Source of the DNA: Streptomyces sp. ERV7
Lineage (GTDB): Bacteria; Actinomycetota; Actinomycetes; Streptomycetales; Streptomycetaceae
DNA: 64,000 nucleotides
Reading direction: 5' to 3'
Assembly: GCF_001653515.1 (NCBI RefSeq)
Contig: NZ_LYOY01000040.1
Span: 1,302,001 to 1,366,000 of the forward strand
A program made the translations under genes and the position numbers. Position 1 is the stretch's first letter, and each line of letters opens with the position of its first letter. The notes beneath the pieces were generated by a model. The model did no database searches, was not told the origin of the DNA, and was given only the letters and a program-made list of their open reading frames with translations. This document shows positions 60,001 through 64,000 of this stretch, in pieces.

Positions 60001-62388
60001 ATGGGCCGAGCGGAAGAGCGGCGGGCCCGGCAGCGCGGTGCGCGCCGGACCAAGCAGACGAAGGGCGGCCGAATACGCAGGCTCTTCACCTGGAAGAAGA
60101 TGCTCGGCACCTTCTTCGGCCTCGTCCTGCTCGCGATGGGCGGCTTCTACGTCATCTACCTGATGACGCCGATCCCGGAGGCGAACGCCCAGGCCCGGAT
60201 GGAGAGCAACGTCTACAAGCTCTCCAACGGCAAGATCATCGCCCGGACCGGACAGCTCAACCGCGAGGTCGTCGGGCTCGACAAGATCCCGGAGAAGGTC
60301 CAGCTGGACTTCGTCGCCGCCGAGAACATGTCCTTCTACAAGGACTCCGGCGTCGACTTCAAGGGCACCACCCGAGGTCTGCTGAACACCCTCTCCGGCA
60401 AGGGCAAGCAGGGTGGCTCGACCATCACCCAGCAGTACGTCAAGAACTTCTATCTGAGCCAGGACCAGACGGTCACCCGCAAGCTCAAGGAGCTGGTGAT
60501 CTCCCTCAAGGTCGACCGGAAGTACTCCAAGAAGGAGATCCTGGCCGGCTACATCAACACCAGCTTCTACGGCCGCAACGCCTACGGCGTCCAGGCCGCG
60601 GCGCAGGCGTACTACGGCGTGGACTCCTCCAAGCTGACCGTGGAGCAGGGCGCCTATCTGGCGGCGCTGCTCCAGGCGCCCAGCCAGTACGACTGGGCGG
60701 TGGCCACGGAGACCGGCAAGAAGCTGGTGACCAACCGCTGGAACTACGTCCTCGACAACATGGTCAAGATGAAGGAACTGGACGCGGCCCAGCGGGCGGC
60801 GATGAAGTTCCCGGTGCCGGTCGAGCCCAAGCCCGACCCGGGCATGGAGGGCCAGACCGGCTATCTGGTCCAGGCCGCCAAGAAGGAGCTGATCCACAAC
60901 GGCATCAGCGAGGCGGACCTGGCCAAGGGCGGCTGGACCATCACCCTCAACATCGACCCCAAGAAGCAGAAGCTCCTTGAGGACTCGGTGAAGCAGGAGC
61001 TGACCAGCAAGCTGGACAAGAAGCGGAAGGTCGACCAGGACATCCAGGCGGGTGCCGTCTCGGTGGACCCGAAGACCGGTTCGGTCGTCGCGCTGTACGG
61101 CGGCCAGGACTATATGAAGCACCAGATCAGCAATGCCACGACGGCCACCTACCAGCCCGCCTCGACCTTCAAGCCGCTGATCCTCGCCGCCGCGCTCAAC
61201 GAGAAGTCCGAGACGCAGGACGGCAAGGAGATCCGGGCCAACACCATCTACAGCGGCGAGAACAAGCGCCCGGTCAAGGGCGAGGGCGGAAACGGCTACG
61301 CGCCGCCCAACGAGGACGACGAGAGCTACGGCCCCATCACCGTCCAGACGGCGATGAACAAGTCCGTCAACAGCGTCTTCGCCCAGATGGGCGTGGACGT
61401 GGGGCTGCCCAAGCTGCGGGACACCGCGGTCGCGCTCGGCCTCAACCACATGAAGGGCGTCAGCGCCGAGCCCGCCATGACCCTTGGCTCCTACGGCGCG
61501 AGCCCCATGGAGATGGCCGGCGCGTACGCCACGCTCGACAACCACGGCAAGAAGATCACGCCGTCCATCGTCAAGTCGGCCCAGCACAAGGAAGCCAAGT
61601 ACAACAAGCCGGACCCGATCGGCGACCAGGTGGTCAGCCGTGACGCGGCCGACGCCGTCACCTCGGTGCTCACCGGCGTGGTCGACGACGGTACGGCCAA
61701 GAGGTCGGTGCGGGACGCGGACAACCGCGACGGGCAGCCGGTCGCGGGCAAGACCGGTACCTCCGACGACAACAAGTCGGCCTGGTTCACCGGGTACACG
61801 CCCTCGCTGGTGACGTCCGTCGGACTCTGGGGCGAGGCCTCCGCGCCGCGCCAGGTGGACGGGAAGACCGTGCCCAAGGGCGGCCAGGTGAGCATCGCCG
61901 GTGCCACCGGCAACGAGGGGATCGCCAACGGCCGTATCAACGGTGGCGCCATCCCGGCCCGGATCTGGGCCGCGTACACCTTCGACGCGGTCGGCAGCGA
62001 CGACTCCAAGTTCGACCTGGACACCGACCAGGGCGCGGCCGTGGAGAAGGACGTGACGCCGGTGACCACACCGAGCGGCACCCCGTCCAACACGCCCTCG
62101 CACACGCCGTCCAAGACGCCGTCCAAGACGCCTTCGCACACGCCGTCCAAGACGCCGACGAAGACGCCGACGACGGGTGGGACCAACGGCAACCCGACCA
62201 ACGGGGGCCAGACGAACGGCGGTACCACCACCGGCCAGACCAACGGCGGTCAGACGAACGGCGGTACCACCACCGGGCAGACCAACGGCGGTACCACCAC
62301 CGGGACCACCGACGGCGGTACCACCACCGGGACCACCGACGGCGGGACGACCCAGGGCACGATCCAGGGCGGCGGCACCACGCCGTAG
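60001..62388 (+). CDS. Class A penicillin-binding protein (transglycosylase/transpeptidase)
   Basis: 795 residues, ATG behind GAGG. A basic cytoplasmic start and one membrane helix (MLGTFFGLVLLAMGGFYVIY) lead to the GT51 domain (FVAAENMSFYKDSGVDFKGT with catalytic Glu; GKQGGSTITQQYVKNFYLS) and the transpeptidase: TYQPASTFKPLILAAAL with the nucleophile Ser in SxxK, NKSVNSVFAQMGV (SxN) and VAGKTGTSDDNKSAW (KTG). The usual EDxxF of the GT51 motif reads ENMSF. A ~110-residue Thr/Pro then Gly/Thr/Asn repeat tail ends the protein. It polymerises and cross-links peptidoglycan at the outer face of the membrane. Confidence 0.95.
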   Translation: MGRAEERRARQRGARRTKQTKGGRIRRLFTWKKMLGTFFGLVLLAMGGFYVIYLMTPIPEANAQARMESNVYKLSNGKIIARTGQLNREVVGLDKIPEKVQLDFVAAENMSFYKDSGVDFKGTTRGLLNTLSGKGKQGGSTITQQYVKNFYLSQDQTVTRKLKELVISLKVDRKYSKKEILAGYINTSFYGRNAYGVQAAAQAYYGVDSSKLTVEQGAYLAALLQAPSQYDWAVATETGKKLVTNRWNYVLDNMVKMKELDAAQRAAMKFPVPVEPKPDPGMEGQTGYLVQAAKKELIHNGISEADLAKGGWTITLNIDPKKQKLLEDSVKQELTSKLDKKRKVDQDIQAGAVSVDPKTGSVVALYGGQDYMKHQISNATTATYQPASTFKPLILAAALNEKSETQDGKEIRANTIYSGENKRPVKGEGGNGYAPPNEDDESYGPITVQTAMNKSVNSVFAQMGVDVGLPKLRDTAVALGLNHMKGVSAEPAMTLGSYGASPMEMAGAYATLDNHGKKITPSIVKSAQHKEAKYNKPDPIGDQVVSRDAADAVTSVLTGVVDDGTAKRSVRDADNRDGQPVAGKTGTSDDNKSAWFTGYTPSLVTSVGLWGEASAPRQVDGKTVPKGGQVSIAGATGNEGIANGRINGGAIPARIWAAYTFDAVGSDDSKFDLDTDQGAAVEKDVTPVTTPSGTPSNTPSHTPSKTPSKTPSHTPSKTPTKTPTTGGTNGNPTNGGQTNGGTTTGQTNGGQTNGGTTTGQTNGGTTTGTTDGGTTTGTTDGGTTQGTIQGGGTTP
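62068..62175 (+). repeat. Nine 12-bp units encoding TPS(K/H/N/G) in the PBP tail
   Basis: Tandem four-codon units (Thr-Pro-Ser/Thr-X, with X mostly Lys or His) in frame. Identical units such as ACGCCGTCCAAG recur, so slippage could change the length. The positively charged Lys/His periodicity may bind wall teichoic or teichuronic polymers (inference). Confidence 0.85.
62218..62340 (+). repeat. 27-bp tandem units encoding GGTTTGxTx in the PBP tail
   Basis: Units at 62218-62244, 62260-62286, 62287-62313 and 62314-62340 share GGCGGTACCACCACCGG; a 15-bp spacer follows the first. The last two are identical. The encoded tail is flexible and Gly/Thr/Asn-rich. Confidence 0.85.
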
Positions 62389-62404
62389 CCCGGGCCCGTG
62401 GCAC

Positions 62405-62446
62405 ACGTTTCGGCCCCCCACCCGTCAGGGCGGGGGGCCGAAACGT
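62405..62446. terminator. Strong bidirectional terminator after the PBP gene
   Basis: A perfect 15-bp stem ACGTTTCGGCCCCCC / GGGGGGCCGAAACGT with a 12-base loop, 17 bp after the PBP stop. It also lies at the 3' end of the convergent catalase fragment, whose open frame wrongly runs into it. Confidence 0.85.
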
Positions 62447-62460
62447 CGGCGGGGCGCTGA

Positions 62461-62916
62461 GAGCCTGTCTTTGAACCCCCGCCTGCGCCCCGACGCCCGG
62501 CACGCACGCTCCAGGACGGACCCGCTGACGCCGTCCTTGAGGTGGCCCGCGATGTCGGAGACCAGCCGCTCGCGCGCGGCGTCGTCGAGCACCTGGCGCA
62601 CCTGGGTGCCCGCCTGGCCCCAGTCGTCGTCCTCGCTGTGCGGCCGGTAGGCCTCGCGGACCATCTCACCGGCCGTCCGCCACCCGGTGGGGTCCCCGAA
62701 GCCCTCCACGGCCGCCGGGGGGCCGCCGTGGGAGTTGGGCGCGTACGGCGCCCCGGCGCGGGACGGCTCGTAGCGCATCGGCCCGTCCTTCGCGTAACCG
62801 TTGACCTGCGAGCGGGCCCGGTTGGGCGGCAGCTGCGCGTAGTTGGGGCCGATCCGGTAGCGGTGGGTGTCGCGGGGGATGGCCCCCATCGGGGATGGGT
62901 GGGTCGCTTCGTCCAC
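62461..62916 (-). pseudogene. Catalase fragment (C-terminal region only)
   Basis: The frame reads DTHRYRIGPNYAQLPPNRAR, YAKDGPMRYEPS, APYAPNSHGGPPAAVEGFGD and DDAARERLVSDIAGHLKDGV, which match the part of heme catalases from just after the heme-ligand Tyr motif onwards. The ~330 N-terminal residues with the catalytic His and Asn are missing, and the last ~25 residues (ACRASGRRRGFKDRL onwards) no longer look like catalase. It starts only at a chance GTG (62916) and runs to 62425 in the terminator. Both ends have been lost, so it cannot be active. Confidence 0.75.
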
Positions 62917-62989
62917 GAGCCAGTCAACTCCGCCGACAAGGTGTCGGCAACATCTGGATCCCGCTCCGTACGGGGCCGGGCGGCCCGCC

Positions 62990-64000
62990 TCAGGGGCGGG
63001 TCGCCAGCTCGAACCAGACCACCTTGCCGCCCGAGAGCCGGGTCGCGCCCCACCGCCTGGCCAGCCGGTTCACCAGGAAGAGGCCGCGCCCGCCCTCGTC
63101 GGTGTCCCGCGCCCGCCGTTGCCGGGGCAGCTGCGGGGAGTCGTCGCCGACCTCGCAGCGCAGGACGTCCGTCTTGAGCAGCCGCAGGGTCACCGGGCGC
63201 TCCGCGTACCGCACGGCGTTGGTGACCACCTCGCTGACCAGCAGCTCCACCGAGTCCGTGAGCTCCTCCAGACCCCAGCGGTCCAGGGCGCGCCGGGCCA
63301 GGCGCCGGGCCCGGCCGGGGGCCGAGTCCTCCGGGTCCAGGAACCAGTACGCCACGTCGCTCGGCGCGATCCCGTCGAAGCGGGCCGCCAGCAGCGCGAT
63401 GTCGTCGTCCCGGTCGCCGGGGCCCAGCATGTCCAGGACGTCGTCGCAGAGCGCCTCAAGGGGCGGCGGGTGGTCCGGGCCGGTCAGCTGGGCGGTGGCG
63501 GCGAGGCGCTCCCGCAGCTGCTCGATACCGGTCCACACGTCCCGCAGCCGGGACTCGACGAGCCCGTCCGTGTACAGCAGCAGGGTGGCGCCCGCCGGGG
63601 CGTCCAGCTCGACCGCCTCGAAGTCGACCCCGCCCACGCCGATCGGCGCGCCCGGCGGCACCCGCAGCACCTCGGCGCGCCCGCCCAGGTGCAGCAGCAC
63701 CGGCGGCGGGTGCCCGGCGTTGGCGATGGTGATCCGGTGGGCGACCGGGTCGTACACCGCGTACAGGCAGGTCGCCATCCGGTCGGTGCCGAGGCGCTGG
63801 GCCTGCTCGTCGAGGTGGTGCAGGACCTCCTGGGGCGGCAGATCGAGCCCGGCCAGGGTCTGCGCGGTGGTGCGCAGCTGGCCCATGATCGCGGCCGAGG
63901 TCATGGAGTGGCCCATGACATCGCCGACAACCAGCGCCACCCGGCTGCCGGGCAGCGGGATCGCGTCGTACCAGTCGCCGCCGACCCGGGCGGTCTCGGC
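62990..64000 (-). CDS. SpoIIE-type phosphatase with HATPase domain (5' end outside)
   Basis: The last ~336 residues of a larger protein entering from the right edge. SpoIIE/PP2C domain: VGGDWYDAIPLPGSRVALVV, GDVMGHSMTSAAIMGQLRTT, ITIANAGHPPPVLLHLGGRA, TLLLYTDGLVESRLRD and DDDIALLAARFDG. A C-terminal histidine-kinase-like ATPase (VELLVSEVVTNAVRYAERPV; RGLFLVNRLARRWGATR) resembles anti-sigma kinases of the RsbW type. In Streptomyces such fusions, often with GAF/PAS sensors in front, regulate anti-anti-sigma factors. Confidence 0.9.
   Translation of the reverse strand, partial: AETARVGGDWYDAIPLPGSRVALVVGDVMGHSMTSAAIMGQLRTTAQTLAGLDLPPQEVLHHLDEQAQRLGTDRMATCLYAVYDPVAHRITIANAGHPPPVLLHLGGRAEVLRVPPGAPIGVGGVDFEAVELDAPAGATLLLYTDGLVESRLRDVWTGIEQLRERLAATAQLTGPDHPPPLEALCDDVLDMLGPGDRDDDIALLAARFDGIAPSDVAYWFLDPEDSAPGRARRLARRALDRWGLEELTDSVELLVSEVVTNAVRYAERPVTLRLLKTDVLRCEVGDDSPQLPRQRRARDTDEGGRGLFLVNRLARRWGATRLSGGKVVWFELATRP

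Noticed and set aside
62068..62340. Possible CRISPR array
   Set aside because: Units are in-frame codon repeats without unique spacers and lie inside the PBP coding sequence.
59977..62421. 814-residue minus-strand frame opposite the PBP gene
   Set aside because: Shadow of the PBP gene; its repeats mirror the PBP tail.

Overview
The window is a chromosomal segment of a Streptomyces-like actinomycete. The evidence is very high GC with strong third-position GC bias, frequent GTG starts with ATGA/GTGA overlaps, a mycothiol gene (mca), a GTP-dependent PEP carboxykinase, a DasR-type chitinase operator, a Tad pilus locus whose genes carry rare TTA codons, and many secreted hydrolases. From memory, the order of mca, a TPR regulator, a thioredoxin-domain protein, hemolysin III, pckG and an AlaA-type aminotransferase resembles the S. 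coelicolor core chromosome.

Layout. 1-5.8 kb: end of mca, a small membrane protein, a large NB-ARC/TPR protein and a DUF255 protein. 5.9-9.8 kb: secreted and wall-related proteins, including a DUF1906 glycoside-hydrolase-like protein and a frameshifted Tat-exported M15-like protein. 9.8-12.7 kb: a MFS exporter/TetR operon behind a clear palindromic operator, then TrhA. 13-14.9 kb: pckG. 15.1-20.4 kb: a phospho-signalling cluster (Ser/Thr kinase, YbjN-like, membrane protein, vWA, PP2C, divergent kinase), the best candidate for an under-described system. 20.4-23.8 kb: a large inverted repeat, a small conserved protein, alaA and a 5'-truncated alkyl sulfatase. 24-26.5 kb: two tandem I36-inhibitor/FG-GAP secreted paralogues. 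26.5-30.2 kb: a D-amino-acid operon (D-aminoacylase and D-threonine-aldolase-like) divergent from a truncated PfkB kinase. 30.2-34.6 kb: secreted M14 carboxypeptidase, S1 protease and GH18 chitinase. 34.8-45.1 kb: a Tad/Flp pilus locus with an embedded two-component system. 45.1-49.2 kb: methyltransferase, DUF2079 protein, HxlR, a candidate small RNA and an aldo/keto reductase. 49.4-52.9 kb: isoprenyl transferase, PhoH and a transglycosylase. 53-59.8 kb: two FtsX/ATPase ABC modules around a PadR regulator. 60-64 kb: a class A PBP, a catalase fragment and a SpoIIE-type phosphatase.

A recurring oddity is gene fragments that end abruptly against other genes: alkyl sulfatase (~22.6 kb), PfkB kinase (~30.17 kb), TadG-like/prepilin peptidase (~44.56 kb), AI-2E-type transporter/FtsX (~53.32 kb) and catalase (~62.5-62.9 kb). 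There is also a frameshift near 9.63 kb and a missing stop near 0.45 kb. Either the strain has lost several short segments or the assembly collapsed GC-rich, low-complexity stretches; read mapping would decide.

Most of the window codes for envelope, secretion and signalling functions. Regulation can be read at several points: palindromes before the MFS, TrhA, D-aminoacylase and ABC operons, a DasR-like site before the chitinase, and TTA codons (bldA control) in the pilus locus.
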